DNA of 64,000 nt, taken from Zingiber officinale (Eukaryota; Streptophyta; Magnoliopsida; Zingiberales; Zingiberaceae). A program made the position numbers and the translations under genes. Shown piece by piece: positions 1-11,721 of this stretch; position 1 is the stretch's first letter, and each line of letters starts with the position of its first letter. The stretch spans positions 44,025,461 to 44,089,460 of the forward strand of contig NC_056005.1 of the NCBI RefSeq assembly GCF_018446385.1, read 5' to 3'. The notes beneath the pieces were generated by a model. The model searched no databases. It was given only the letters and a program-made list of their open reading frames with translations, and was not told where the DNA came from.

Positions 1-500
1 ATGAAAAACATTGAGATATAATGGGATTCTACAAAAAAGAATAGTACTATGACTTCACACTACAGTCAAGAAGAGTTAGGTACTAATTATTGGAGGAGAA
101 TATGAAAATATCTACAAACTTAAAAAAAATGGAGGTAGCAGAAAATGAAGATTGACATAGAGTTGATCCCTGAAAAAAATGAGAAAGTAAGGAAAGATAA
201 TTTGATGATCGAGAGAAATATTGTACGTAAGTTTCATTTAGTCCACTCTATCTTCATTGAAGTAAGATGAAATAGAAGTGTACCGTAAGCCAAGTACAAC
301 GGGAGGAGAAGATGAAACAAGCATGGGAGAGGAGAATGGGTATCGAAAGTTGAGGAAGGAGGGGGAAACTTACTGCATGCTGCACATTGTCTCAAACAAT
401 TAATAAACCCATTCGTACGCTCCACGTCTTGGCCAATAATATATATTAACGAACCATTAATAAACCGTTCTAACACGGAGTTGTGTTTCACATTATTGCT
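1..500. other. Upstream intergenic sequence, no gene recognised
   Basis: AT-rich sequence with only short, unconvincing reading frames. The short frame beginning near 146 and the minus-strand frame at 234-491 show no domain I recognise. I see no RNA gene or complete repeat here. Confidence 0.5.
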
Positions 501-507
501 CTACTTC

Positions 508-557
508 TATATATATTTAATTCAGCTTTGCCATGCAAACCTGAATTATATATATTT
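508..557 (+). promoter_or_regulatory. Candidate TATA boxes of the class-V aminotransferase gene
   Basis: Two TATA-like stretches (about 508-517 and 546-557) lie 55-100 bases before the ATG at 611. The second is at a suitable distance for a start site near 580 and a short leader. This is inferred from position and composition only. Confidence 0.4.
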
Positions 558-610
558 AGCAATTCTCGCTTGACGTACGCCCCTTCTCCGCCTCTCTCCA
601 CTTCGCACTA

Positions 611-2774
611 ATGACGGAGCATGCCGGAATGCAACAACATCGCGGCGAAGTTGGCGACCGCGCGGCCAGCAGCGAACTTGACCTGGTCAAACTCCTGCGC
701 ACCTGGATGGATCATGATCACGACGGCGATGACGACGAGAGTAGGTTCCAGTGGATACGGTCGCAGATCATCGGCGGCGAGGCGGAGATCGACACTCCAT
801 TCGGTCGCCGCCCGATTACGTACTCGGATCACACGGCTTCCGGCAGATTCTTGGGATTCATCGAGGGATTCCTCCGCCGACATGTCCTTCCATTCTACGG
901 TACGAGTTCTAATTGATATGATTTTGAAGAACTAAATCGTAATTTATAATCTCGTTCCGTGATCTCGGTCAATTACAAATTGTAACCTCGATCGGGAGAC
1001 TGTACGTAGGCAATACTCACACGACCGACAGCTACGTGGGCCTGCACACTACCAAACACATTCTCGAAGCTAAGCATTACATCAAACAGAGGCTAGGCGC
1101 CCTCGGCCCCCACGACGTCCTCCTCTTCTGCGGCACCGGCTCCACCGCCGCCATCAAGCGCCTTCAGGAGGTGATGGGCATCGCTATCCCCTCCCTGCTC
1201 CGCGACTCAGTTCTCCGGCACCTGGCGCCCGTCGACCGCTGGCTAGTCTTTGTCGGCCCCCACGAACACCACTCCAACCTCCTCTCCTGGCGCGAGAGCC
1301 TCGCCGAAGTGGTCCACATCGGCCTCGACGACGCCGGCGCGGTAGATATGGCCGCCCTGGAGGCTTCTCTACTGTCTCCTGACTTCGTCGGACGCCCTAA
1401 GCTTGGCTCCTTCTCCGCCTGCAGCAATATCACAGGGATTTACTCTGACACGCGCGCCATCGCGCGCGTGCTCCACCGCCACGGCGCCTACGCCTGCTTC
1501 GACTTCGCTTGCAAGTAATTTTATATACTCGATTCTCTCTTTAAATGGGTGGCGCACAATTGAATCTTGATGTCGATGTGCGTCAGCGGACCTTACGCGG
1601 AGATCGAGATGAGGACAGGGGAAGAGGACGGCTACGATGCGATATTTCTGAGCCCTCACAAGTTCATCGGCGGCCCAGGCAGTCCAGGCATTCTGGTGAT
1701 GAACGACGCTCTCTACCGCATCAAAGGCGGGCCGCCATCCACCAGCGGCGGCGGCACCGTCCTCTACGTCAGCAACCACGACGAGGTGCTGATCCGAACG
1801 TCACCATGCTGATTTTCATTAATGTATGTCTTTCCATGCGACGCATGAGCTTTGCTCGCAGGAGACCGTGTACTGCGGCGAGGTGGAGGAGCGGGAGGAT
1901 GCTGGGACGCCGGCGATCGTTCAGAAGATCCGAGCGGCGGCGGCGTTCCTGGTGAAAGAGTGGGCAGGGGTGCCTGCGATCCGGCGCGCGGAACTGTGGA
2001 TGCTGCATCGGGCGTCGGGGAGGATGGCGGGGAACCCGAGGGTTTGGGTACTGGGCTCCGACATGGCGGCGACTGCGGTGACGCATCAGCCCATCGTGTC
2101 GTTCCTGGTGTACCCGGAGGCTCGAGGAGAAGGAACGCGTGGCAGGCACCTGCACTGTCGGTTTACCACGCGGCTGCTCAACGACTTGTTCGGTATCCAG
2201 GGACGCGGCGGGTGCGCGTGTGCGGGGCCCTACGGCCAACGACTGCTTGGCATCGACCGCCGCCGTTCCAAAGCCATCCAATCCGCCGTCGAAATGGTTA
2301 GATTTAATGACAGGAAAATTGGCAATTTATTTCAATTAATAAAAATATTATTATATGAACACTATTTTTAAAACATTACTATTACATACTATTTTTTTAT
2401 TTTTTTTAAAAAAACTCTAGGGTTATGAAGGAATCAAACCCGGGTGGACTCGAGTGAGCTTTGCGTACTACACCTCATGGAAAGAAATGGAGTTTGTGCT
2501 TGATGCCATAGAGTTTGTGGCAGATCATGGTCTCAAATTTCTTCCACTTTATAGTTTCGATTGGAAGACAGGGAATTGGGAATTCATGCACCATCGACAT
2601 GTCCTCCTTTCCATGAAATCAAAGGGTGAAGACGATAATGAAAGTTACTATGGCAAAACATATGAAGATCATCTCAATTTTGCCAAAGCTATTGTTGATT
2701 CCCTACCAAGTGCCACGTTGGATAGAAGCATTCCGGAGGCCATTGATCCTGATTTGGTCGATTTCATGTTGTAA
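611..2774 (+). CDS. Class-V aminotransferase / cysteine desulfurase-like PLP enzyme, five exons
   Basis: Exons 611-899, 1010-1514, 1587-1785, 1862-2296 and 2421-2774 join in phase through GT..AG introns of 110, 72, 76 and 124 bases, giving 593 codons and a TAA stop. The product has the fold-type I pyridoxal-phosphate pattern of class-V aminotransferases: ITYSDHTASGR near residue 70, GTGSTAAI near 138, HHSNLLSWRE at 183-192, FSACSNITGIYSDTRA near 230, and the Schiff-base lysine in SPHKFIGGPGSPG (Lys290). A late GRGGCACAGPYG motif (Cys449, Cys451) resembles the cysteine-bearing region of cysteine desulfurases. Plants carry a conserved, poorly characterised family of this type. The substrate cannot be read from sequence; sulfur mobilisation from cysteine is a family-based guess. 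No frameshift or premature stop is visible, so the gene looks functional. The first ATG in frame with the conserved N-terminus was chosen as the start. Confidence 0.88.
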
Positions 2775-2788
2775 TATTACATAAATAT

Positions 2789-3345
2789 GTTGGATATAAT
2801 TATTCCTATTAGGTGGACTTATTTGTAAATTACATATATATGAATACGATCTGAACCCTTTAAAATGATCTAACTTAGATTTATTTGGTTCGATTGTTGG
2901 ATGTAGACGTTGTATGTGTAGAACTTTTAGTCCCGCATATATTATCATCTATATGTTATAATCAATATTTAGTATATATATGAACTTATAGTCCTGCATA
3001 TATTATTATCTATGATCTGATAATAGATGTCCACTATATATAGGATTGATCTCCAAGGTTTTAGGGTGAAATCTTGACATAATTTTTTGTTCCCCATTGA
3101 TAAGAAGTTTTACGAAGATCTTTCTTTCCGCTGCATCTTCTTCCACAGAAATTAAGCCGACGACGCTAAAGACAAGGATATGACTCTTCAATCAGGTTCT
3201 TTGTCTATTATGTTTATGTATTTATTTTCTTATGTCGTGTATAATTGATGAAATGAAGATCCATGCTCATGTGTTCCTGAATTTCCTATATGTGAATTCT
3301 TATACGGTTCTTAGAATCCATGCGGCTTAGGTTTTATAAAAACTA
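2789..3345 (+). repeat. 5' LTR of the outer copia element (left end approximate)
   Basis: It starts with TG and is followed at 3352 by CGTATCAAAGCC, a mutated form of the initiator-Met tRNA primer-binding site (TGGTATCAGAGC). Its second half recurs at 12492-12722. Exact ends are uncertain because the partner LTR is truncated. Confidence 0.6.
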
Positions 3346-3351
3346 AGAATT

Positions 3352-3363
3352 CGTATCAAAGCC
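3352..3363 (+). other. Degenerate primer-binding site, outer copia element
   Basis: CGTATCAAAGCC resembles the plant copia consensus complementary to the initiator methionine tRNA, with two or three mismatches. It sits directly after the inferred LTR end. Confidence 0.55.
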
Positions 3364-4900
3364 ACGACTCTGCTTCATCGTTTTCATGGTATTAAATGTT
3401 GAATTTTACAGCGATCTTTATTTTTATATAGTAGATCAAGGTTTCCTAGTATAACATATTTTTTGATCGTCAAAAATTAGGATAGACTTGTTTTATGAGT
3501 TTTTCATATTTCTATGAAGAATACAAAGAACGATGAAAATTGTCACCTTTTAATTTAATTTTAGGTAAAATTGTGATAATTCAATCGATTACTTTAGTCG
3601 AGCAATCGATTGTAAGTCTAAAATTTTGAACCGAAACAATTGAAATTCAATCAATTAATAACCTTAACTCATAACTAAATCAAATATCAATCGATTCAAA
3701 TTATTTTTGTTCGATTGAGATTGTTTTTGTTTCGATTAATTTTTTAGATTGAGATTCTTTTTCTTAATCGATTAAGTAAGCTTTTAATCAAAAATAATTT
3801 TTTTTCCATAAACACTATTGTTTCATTAAAAAAAACTACGAAACAATAATTTCTATTTCAATGTGAACAGTGTGGAGAGATAAAAATTTCAATCATTGTT
3901 TCAACATTAACAGTGAATAATAATAATAATAATAATAAAATTAAATTAAATAAATTAAATAGTATTAAATAATACTATTTAAAAGTAAGCTTTTAATGGA
4001 AATAATTTTTTTCCCATAAACAGTTCTACTGTTTCATTAAAAAAAACTATGAAACAATAATTTCTATTTCAATGTGAATTCAACATTAACAGCAAATAAT
4101 AATAATAATAATAAAATTAAATTAAATAGTATGACATGATATTATTTAATTATAGAACGTGAACCTTTAGCTTTATAAGAAAGATTTATATAATATAGTC
4201 AAATATATTAGGCTTTTGAATTGATTGATATAATCAATTAGATAATACCAATCAATTATTATAAGATATCAATCGATTAATAAGTCTAATTTTATGTTGA
4301 TAAGACTGATTAAGTACTTTCTGTTCGAATAAAGTACTTAAGATTTTCTTGAGTCTATCTACACAACGTGTTATTAAGTTGAACTATTGTGTCGGCTCAA
4401 AAGAAGACATCCTAGGTAAGTTTAGTACATTTTGTGTTGGTAAATATATATCTATGTCAAAAGTAATCGACCCAAAGGAAGGTTAATTTTATGTCAGATA
4501 TATGCATAAGGTAACTTATAATTATGGAACAAAATATTATTTTGTTCAGATCATGCACAAAATATGTCGGTATAAAGAAATGTATATTATGTGGCTGATT
4601 AAGGTTGTTATGAGCTATGCACCAAAATATAACTCATATAAAGTATCATATTATGCACACAATGAGTTGACCTAAAAGAAGACACATTGTGTGGTCAATT
4701 AAAGTTTGAGTTATATTAAAGAGTATCGCTAACAAATAATGTGTCGACCCAAAGGAAGACATATTATGTTGTACTTGATATCTCATAAAGAGCCTATTTA
4801 TATGCATTTAAAATTTTATTTTATTTGCATAATTTTATATTACTTATATGTTCTTGGCTTTAGTTAAATCGTGAGCTTAAATAAATTTCTCTCTTAAATT
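3364..4900 (+). other. Untranslated leader of the outer copia element with local repeats
   Basis: No coding potential is seen. A block of about 209 bases is tandemly duplicated (starts near 3776 and 3985), and each copy ends in an AAT microsatellite (about 3915-3938 and 4098-4116). Between 4385 and 4770 a motif like GTCGACCCAAAGGAAGACAT recurs about five times at uneven spacing. Such leader repeats are common in plant copia elements. Confidence 0.6.
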
Positions 4901-4902
4901 TC

Positions 4903-5602
4903 AGTGCAATCTGTAACTGCTAGCATTAATAACATCCCAACACTAACTAGTTTGAATTTTACTGAATGGAAAGAATACGTGACCGTAGTCTTAGGCTGCA
5001 TGGACTTAGATTATGCATTAAGGAATGATCATCTCGTACCTCTAACCAGTACTAGCACTATAGAGCAGATGGTTGAATTTTAGCTGTAGGAGAAATCAAA
5101 TCGTATGTGTATGAGTATCATGAAGCTCTCCATACCAACACTAATAAAGGGCTCAATAACAGAGAGAAGAGATGCTAGGAGTTTCCTGGACCAATTGGCA
5201 GACCGATTCACCTTAAATGAAAAGGTCGAGACTACCACAGTTCTTACGAAGTTGGTAATCATGTGGTACAATAATAAAGGAAACATAAGGGAGTACATTA
5301 TGCAGATGTCTAATATAACGACAAGTCTGAAAGCACTAAAACTTGATATGTCTGAGGGTATGTTAGTACATTTCATCTTGATGTCTCTGTCTGCACGGTT
5401 CACTCCTTTTAAGATGTCGTATAATACTCAAAAGGAAAAATGGGCATTGAATAAGCTCATTGCTCAATGCATGCAAGAGGAAGAGAGACTAAAGATTGAG
5501 ACATCTGAGAGTGCTCACTTAACATCCGATTCTCAAAGTCCGAGCAAGAAACGAAAGAGGATCAATAACAAAAGAAAAGGAAAACAAACTACAGATTCTT
5601 GA
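4903..5602 (+). pseudogene. copia gag remnant (outer element)
   Basis: The frame from 4903 reads a typical copia Gag N-terminus (LTSLNFTEWKEYV, LDYALR), is interrupted by stop codons near 5081, and continues as an open frame to 5602 with a UBN2/Retrotran_gag_2-type domain (RSFLDQLADRF, NIREYIMQMSN). It ends in a lysine-rich tail. The zinc knuckle region just downstream is mutated. No ATG is preserved at the start of the conserved region. Confidence 0.75.
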
Positions 5603-5741
5603 GGCAATGGTTATAAGGAGCACAAGAAGTAGGATAAAGAATCTACTTGTTTCTTTGCAAGAAAAAGGTTATATGAAGAAAGACTACCTCAAGTACGCCA
5701 ATTGACGTGTAAAGAAAGGTAAACTTCTCAACTTTGTTAGT

Positions 5742-7355
5742 TTGGAAGTCAATTTAGCTATTGTACCCACTGATGCTTGGTGGATAGATACCGGTGTTAT
5801 TACTCACATAAGTGTTACTATGCTGGGTTGTCTCAGGAGCCGACTTCTACTTGATGGTGAAAGATACATCTATATAGAAGATGGAAAGAAGGCTAAAGTC
5901 GAGTCGATTGGTGTTTTTAGGCTTTGTTTAAGAACCAATGTCTTTCTGGATTTAGAAAATACATTTATTGTACCATCTTTTACACGAAATTTAATTTTAA
6001 TTTCTTGTTTGGACAAATCAGGTTATTCTTGTTCATTTAGAAATAGAATTTTCAGTATTTTCTTTAATTCAGTGTTGGTTGGCAATGATTCCTTGGTTGA
6101 TAAGCTTTATAAATTGAACACCTTTACCCCTATAGTTAACAACTTGATAATGCATAGTATAGGTACGAAACGTAAATTGACTAACGAGAATTCTTCCATG
6201 TGGTGGCATAGCCGTTTAGAACATATATCCAAACAACGCATAGAAAGGTTAATGTCACATGAAATTCTCGATTCCTTTGACATGTCAGACTTTGATGTCT
6301 GCATAGACTGTATCAAGGGGAAAACCACTAACAAAAGGAATAAGGGGGCTAACTGTTATAGTGATATTTTGGAACTAATACATATGAATATTTAGGGACC
6401 ATTATCTAAGACATCTTGGAATGGACACACATATTTTATTAGTTTCATAGACAACTATTCCAGATTTGGCTATCTGTACTTTATTCATGAGAAATCGCAA
6501 TCTTTGGATATGTTCAAAATTTTCAAAGTCAAAGTTGAACTTCAACTAGGTAAGAAAATTAAAGCTGTCCAATCCGACCGTGGAGGTGAATATTACGATC
6601 GATATGATGGATCAAGTGAACAACGTCTAGGACCTTTTGTGAATTACCTTTCTGAGTGTGGAATTGTGCCTCAGTATACCATGCCTGGTACACTGAGTCA
6701 GAATGGTATAGTTGAACATCACAATCGAACCCTAAAAGACATGGTAAGAAGTATGATGACTTTCACTTCTCTACCAGAGTCCTTGTGAGGTGAAACACTC
6801 AAGATTGCAGTTTACCTACTCAATAGAGTACTTAGTAAGGCAGTAACTAAAATCTCATTCGAGATGTGGACGGGTAAGAAGCCTAGGATTATGCACTAAC
6901 AGGTTTGGGATTGTCCAGCTGAAACACGCCTAATGAAAGGAAATTGGAATCAAGAACGGTTGGCTATAATTTTGTAGGATACTCTGAGAAGTCAAGAGGG
7001 TATAAATTTTATGATCCCTCTAATAGGTTCTTCTTTAAAACGAGAAATGCTAAGTTCATTGAGGACAGTGGGAGTAATAAAATCAGGGAAGTATCTTTTG
7101 AGGAAAGCATTGGCGATCCTCCTATGGTTACTACTAGTACGATCAGTAGTTGTATGGTTACCATACCGCACATTATGGGTATCACACATCCAGTGAGCGT
7201 AGTGAACTAAGATATTCCCATGACATCTTGAATGCAATTGGAGAAACCTGCCACTGAAATTAAAGTATTACCTCATATTGATGAGTAATTACCTCAAACA
7301 CAAATGTCTTTAAGGTGATCAACAAGGGAACGGAGAACCACGAATTCTTGTGATT
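5742..7355 (+). pseudogene. copia protease-integrase remnant (outer element)
   Basis: The frame begins with an aspartic-protease-like motif (WWIDTGVITHIS, where functional copies have D-S/T-G-A). It continues through the GAG-pre-integrase region (MWWHSRLEHIS) into an integrase core (YFISFIDNYSRFGYLYF; DRGGEYYDRY; LSQNGIVEHHNRTLKDM). Stops interrupt it near 6394 and 6786, with further damage to 7320. The polyprotein is broken at 7361 by the younger element, and the interrupted reading resumes at 12037. Confidence 0.8.
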
Positions 7356-7360
7356 ATGTT
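7356..7360 (+). repeat. Left target-site duplication of the inner copia element (ATGTT)
   Basis: ATGTT directly precedes the 5' LTR and recurs directly after the 3' LTR at 12032-12036. A 5-bp duplication is the normal result of copia integration. Confidence 0.9.
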
Positions 7361-7670
7361 TGTGAGCAAATAATCCGGATAAATTCAAATAAATCGGATA
7401 TGATAAGTTTTAGTTATAACGTTTCGTTTAATATTTTTGATAACTTAGCCTTTCCTATTTTATAGCTTACGTGGCATTATTTCTATGGTTTAAGTGATGT
7501 AAGATCTTATCACTTGTGGTGTATATATACAACACAAATGTGAATGGAAACAGCAGCACGACAAGATTAATTTTTCCCAAGCTACTACGTTTCTTTTTTG
7601 TTTTGTTTTTATCTTCTTTATTATTTTTGTGTGTATTGTCGGGGTGCTGCTCATAGATTCTGAACCAACA
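7361..7670 (+). repeat. 5' LTR, inner copia element
   Basis: 310 bases, TG...CA. A TATA-like stretch (GTGTATATATAC) lies near 7520, followed by a T-rich segment. It pairs with 11722-12031. Confidence 0.93.
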
Positions 7671-7672
7671 AT

Positions 7673-7685
7673 TGGTATCAGAGCG
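7673..7685 (+). other. Primer-binding site of the inner copia element
   Basis: TGGTATCAGAGCG, complementary to the initiator Met-tRNA 3' end, sits two bases after the 5' LTR. This is the usual arrangement in plant copia elements. Confidence 0.9.
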
Positions 7686-7725
7686 TTGGTAGTATAAGAC
7701 ATCCAAGGATCTACGATTCTATAAA

Positions 7726-9096
7726 ATGTCGAGCATCCCAGTAAAGGAGAACGGCGGAGTGCCATTTCCCTATCCGATGCAAAGTCCTCACAATTACACT
7801 GTGTGGGCGATAAAGACAGAGGCGATCCTTGATGCCCAGGGAGTCTGGGAGACGGTGGAGCCAGTGGAAGGAGCCCAGGTGGATGCAAAAAAGGACAAAA
7901 AGGCACGCGCATACATCTTGCAGTGTGTCCCCGAAGACATCCTTCTCCAAATTGCAACAAAGAAGACGGCGAAAGATGTCTGGGACAGCCTGAAGACGAG
8001 ATATCTTGGTAGTGATCGGGTGAAGAAGGCACGTATACAAACGTTGAAGAGCGAGTTTGACGCCCTCCGGATGAAAGAGACCGAGACGATTGATGAGTTT
8101 GCTGGCAAACTCAGCGCCCTAAGCAGCAAATTCTCCACCCTTGGAGCCACACTTGAAGATTCCTCGTTGGTAAAAAAATTGCTCGATTCTGTTCCTGATA
8201 AATTCTTCCCTATTGTTGCCGGCATTGAGCAGTTCTACGACCTTGAGTCTATACCATTTGAGGAGGCTATAGGGCGACTGAAGGCGTACGAGGAACGAAC
8301 GCTTCGATTACGCAGCAACACCAACGGCACTGAAGGAGAGCTCCTACTTACTCATGCCGAATGGCAAATGCGACAAAAGGGGAGTAGCGTGGACACTTCG
8401 TCAGGAGGCAAGGAACGTGGGTCCAACAGCTCTAATCATGGCAAAGGGCATGGGCGTGGGCGAGGGCGCGGTCGTGGTCGTGGTACTCAGCGCCAAGATA
8501 GTGCAGGAGGCACTAGCGGCAACAACAGTGACACTCGTGACAAGAGACACATAAAATGCTTCAATTGTGAGAAAATGGGGCATTATGCGTCTGAATGCTA
8601 CAGCAAGCGTCGTGGAGATGAGGCTCACCTCACTTGCGCCACCGATGAAGAGCCAGCACTAATGATGACCATGTTCCACGAAGAATCTCAGCGGCAGGAT
8701 ACCATCCTGCTCAGTGAAGAGAGGTTGCTACCGGAGGTGTACCGGGGCGTCAAGAAAGGTGAAGACAAAGACGTTTGGTACCTTGACAATGGTGCCAGCA
8801 ATCACATGACTGGACATCGCGAGAAGTTTCAAGAACTAGATGAAACTATCACCGGGAGGGTGAGGTTTGACGATGGATCAACCATTGAGATCATGGGCAA
8901 GGGGACGGCTGTGTTCGAATGCAAGAACGACGATCAGAAGACCCTCCACGAGGTATACTACATTCCGAAACTTTGTAGTAATATCATAAGCCTTGGTCAG
9001 TTGACAGAAGCTGGGAACGAGGTGCACATGGAAGGAGATACCATGAAGGTGATTGATAGGAGCGGGAAGCTCTTGATGCTGGTAAAGCGAACGTAA
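7726..9096 (+). CDS. copia Gag-protease part of the polyprotein (inner element), ends at a premature TAA
   Basis: 456 codons. An N-terminal copia Gag domain (NYTVWAIKTEAIL, VWDSLKTRYLG) is followed by a Gly/Arg-rich tract (about residues 240-255) and a CCHC zinc knuckle, CFNCEKMGHYASEC (about 276-289). The protease active-site region WYLDNGASNHMTG (about 344) follows. The TAA at 9094-9096 lies in frame with the downstream pol, only six bases before the next open stretch. It is therefore a single nonsense change within one Gag-Pol frame, not a normal terminus. A functional element would read through here as one polyprotein. Confidence 0.85.
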   Translation: MSSIPVKENGGVPFPYPMQSPHNYTVWAIKTEAILDAQGVWETVEPVEGAQVDAKKDKKARAYILQCVPEDILLQIATKKTAKDVWDSLKTRYLGSDRVKKARIQTLKSEFDALRMKETETIDEFAGKLSALSSKFSTLGATLEDSSLVKKLLDSVPDKFFPIVAGIEQFYDLESIPFEEAIGRLKAYEERTLRLRSNTNGTEGELLLTHAEWQMRQKGSSVDTSSGGKERGSNSSNHGKGHGRGRGRGRGRGTQRQDSAGGTSGNNSDTRDKRHIKCFNCEKMGHYASECYSKRRGDEAHLTCATDEEPALMMTMFHEESQRQDTILLSEERLLPEVYRGVKKGEDKDVWYLDNGASNHMTGHREKFQELDETITGRVRFDDGSTIEIMGKGTAVFECKNDDQKTLHEVYYIPKLCSNIISLGQLTEAGNEVHMEGDTMKVIDRSGKLLMLVKRT

Positions 9097-9102
9097 AATC
9101 GC

Positions 9103-11616
9103 TTGTACAAGATAACCTTGAAGACATTCAAGCAAGTCTGCCTCCAAGCAAGTCTAGAAGACCCCACCTGGTTATGGCATGCAAGGCTCGGACATGTAAA
9201 CTTTCATGACTTGAAGCTGTTGGGGGAGAAGAAATTGGCGGTTGGTGTGCCACTATTGCCCCAGACGAACAAGCTTTGCAAGGTGTGTGTGATCTCCAAA
9301 CATGCAAGATCGTCATTCCCGCACCAAGCAAACTTTAGAGCGACGAAGCTGTTGGAACTTCTCCATGCTGATATCTGCGGGCCAATTTCACCAAGTACAC
9401 TTGCTGGTAACAAGTATTTCTTTTTGATTGTTGATGATTGCACAAGGTGGATGTGGGTATTTGTCTTGATAGCAAAGAAAGATGCATTCCAAGCATTCAA
9501 GAAGTTCAAGTCCGTGACGGAGAACACAACTGAGTACAAGATCAAGACACTTCGGACAGACCGTGGCGGTGAGTTTCTATCCACGGAGTTCTCTCGATTC
9601 TGTGAAAATGAAGGAATTGAGAGGCACCTTTCGGCTCCCTACACACCGCAACAGAATGGCGTTGTGGAGCGTCGTAACCGCACAGTGATGGCTATGGCAA
9701 GATCTCTCCTCAAGGGTACACATATGCTGGCAAGGTTCTGGGGAGAGGCGGTTAGGCATGCTGTCTATCTGCTAAACCATCTCCCAACTAAAGTGCTAGG
9801 AGAACGTACTCCATTTGAAGCTTGGATGGGGAGAAAGCCACATCTTGCCCACTTGAAGGTGTTTGGTTGTATTGCCTATGCAAAAAATACAACCCCTCAC
9901 CTTAAGAAACTTGACGACAGAAGCTCACCTATGGTATACTTAGGAGTCGAAGAAGGCTGCAAAGCTCATCGTCTATTTGATCCAAGGCATAACACCGACG
10001 AGGTGATTGTTACTGCAGACATTGAGGCAGCGGCGGAAGATGTCACACCATCATCAAGTCTAGCTACCCCATCTTCGACAAGAGCATCAAGTCCGTCTAC
10101 ACCATCATCGAGCACCCAAGCAACTACCTCACCCGAGTCTCATGAAGGGCCAGTCCGTTATAGGTCCATTGCCGATATCTATGCCAACACTGAGGAAATA
10201 ATTGGTATTGATGAAGAGGAGAATGAGGTAATGCTGATGATGTCAGAAGAGCCGACCTGTTACCAAGAAGCTGCATCCGAGGCTTGCTGGTACGAAGCAA
10301 TGGAGGAAGAACTGAAGACTATTGAGATGAACAAGACCTGGACCCTAACTGAGCTCCCATTAGGCCACAAACCTATCGGCCTAAAATGGGTGTTCAAACT
10401 GAAGAAAGATTCAGCTGGAAAAGTGGTCAAGCATAAAGCAAGATTAGTTGCTAAAGGCTATGTGCAAAAACAAGGCATCGACTTTGAAGAGGTATTCGCA
10501 CCTGTCGCTAGACTTGATACTATTCGAGTCATTCTTGCACTTGCAGCAAATCGAAGCTGGGAGGTACACCATCTAGATGTGAAGTCAGCATTCCTTAACG
10601 GAGAGTTAGAAGAAGAAATATACGTCTCTCAACCGGAAGGGTTTGAGGTACAAAATCAGAAACATAAGGTGTACAGGTTATTCAAGGCCCTCTATGGACT
10701 GCGGCAGGCTCCACGAGCTTGGAACATGCGGCTGAACAGGAGTCTGGTAGAGCTCGGCTTCAAAAGATGTATTCAAGAACATGCAGTATATACAAGAGGT
10801 GAAGGAGAAGCAAGTATACTTGTTGAAGTGTATGTCGATGATCTCATCGTGACAGGAGGTAGCACAGAGAAAATCAACAAGTTCAAACAACAAATGATGA
10901 CAAAATTTAAGATGAGTGATTTGGGTCTTCTCTCCTATTACTTAGGGATTGAAGTGGAGCAACAGAAGAGCCGAATTTCACTTAGACAATCAGCTTATGC
11001 CAAGAAAATTCTATCTCAATTCAAGATGGCAGACTGCAATGCCACAAAGCATCCAATGGAACCCAAGACACAGTTGCATAAGGACCTGGAAGGGACTCCA
11101 GTTGACGCCACGGAGTACAGGCGCATTGTTGGTTGTCTGAGATATTTGCTTCACACACGGCCGGACCTGTCATATTCTGTTGGAATGGCGAGCAGATACA
11201 TGGAGAGGCCTACAATCATGCATCACAGGGTGGTCAAACAAATTCTCAGTGATTTAGCCGGCGATCTCGATGGAAGGAAAAGCACAAGTGGAATGACTTT
11301 CTATTTTAATGAAAGTTTGGTGTCCTGGAACTCACAGAAGCAGAAGACAGTGGCACTTTCATCTTGTGAGACAAAATTCATGGCAGCCACAACTGCAGCC
11401 TGCCATGCTTTGTGGTTGAGGAGCCTTGCCAGTGAATTGACAGGTGTAAAGCCAAAACCGGTAACTTTGTTTGTTGACAACAAATCCGCCATAGCTCTCA
11501 TGAAGAATCCGGTATTCCATGGTCGAAGCAAGCATATAGATACAAGGTTTCATTTTATCAGAGAATGCATTGAGAAGGGACAGATTGTGGTGGAGTTCGT
11601 TAATACCGGAGAATAG
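9103..11616 (+). pseudogene. copia integrase-reverse transcriptase-RNase H (inner element) with in-frame deletion
   Basis: Same frame as gag. It contains GAG-pre-integrase ([16 protein letters not shown]), an integrase core ([41 protein letters not shown]), reverse transcriptase ([38 protein letters not shown]) and RNase H ([20 protein letters not shown]). At about 11249 KQIL runs directly into [13 protein letters not shown]. The related element at 57785-58702 has 27 more residues at this point, so about 27 codons including the first RNase H strand are deleted in frame. A TAG at 11614-11616 replaces the residue after TGE, and the same frame continues to 11712. Confidence 0.88.
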
Positions 11617-11710
11617 CGAGCCGATGCGTTAACTAAAGCATTGCCAGGAGTGAAGTTAGCTGCCATGCGACAACTGCTCGGCATCCGTGATCTACAATCA
11701 TGTCCGGATT

Positions 11711-11721
11711 AGGGGGAGTAA
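11711..11721 (+). other. Polypurine tract of the inner copia element
   Basis: AGGGGGAGTAA lies immediately before the 3' LTR, as expected for the plus-strand primer. Confidence 0.8.

Noticed and set aside
7490-8040. Minus-strand frames of 109-180 codons
   Set aside because: They are antisense shadows of the inner copia 5' LTR and gag.
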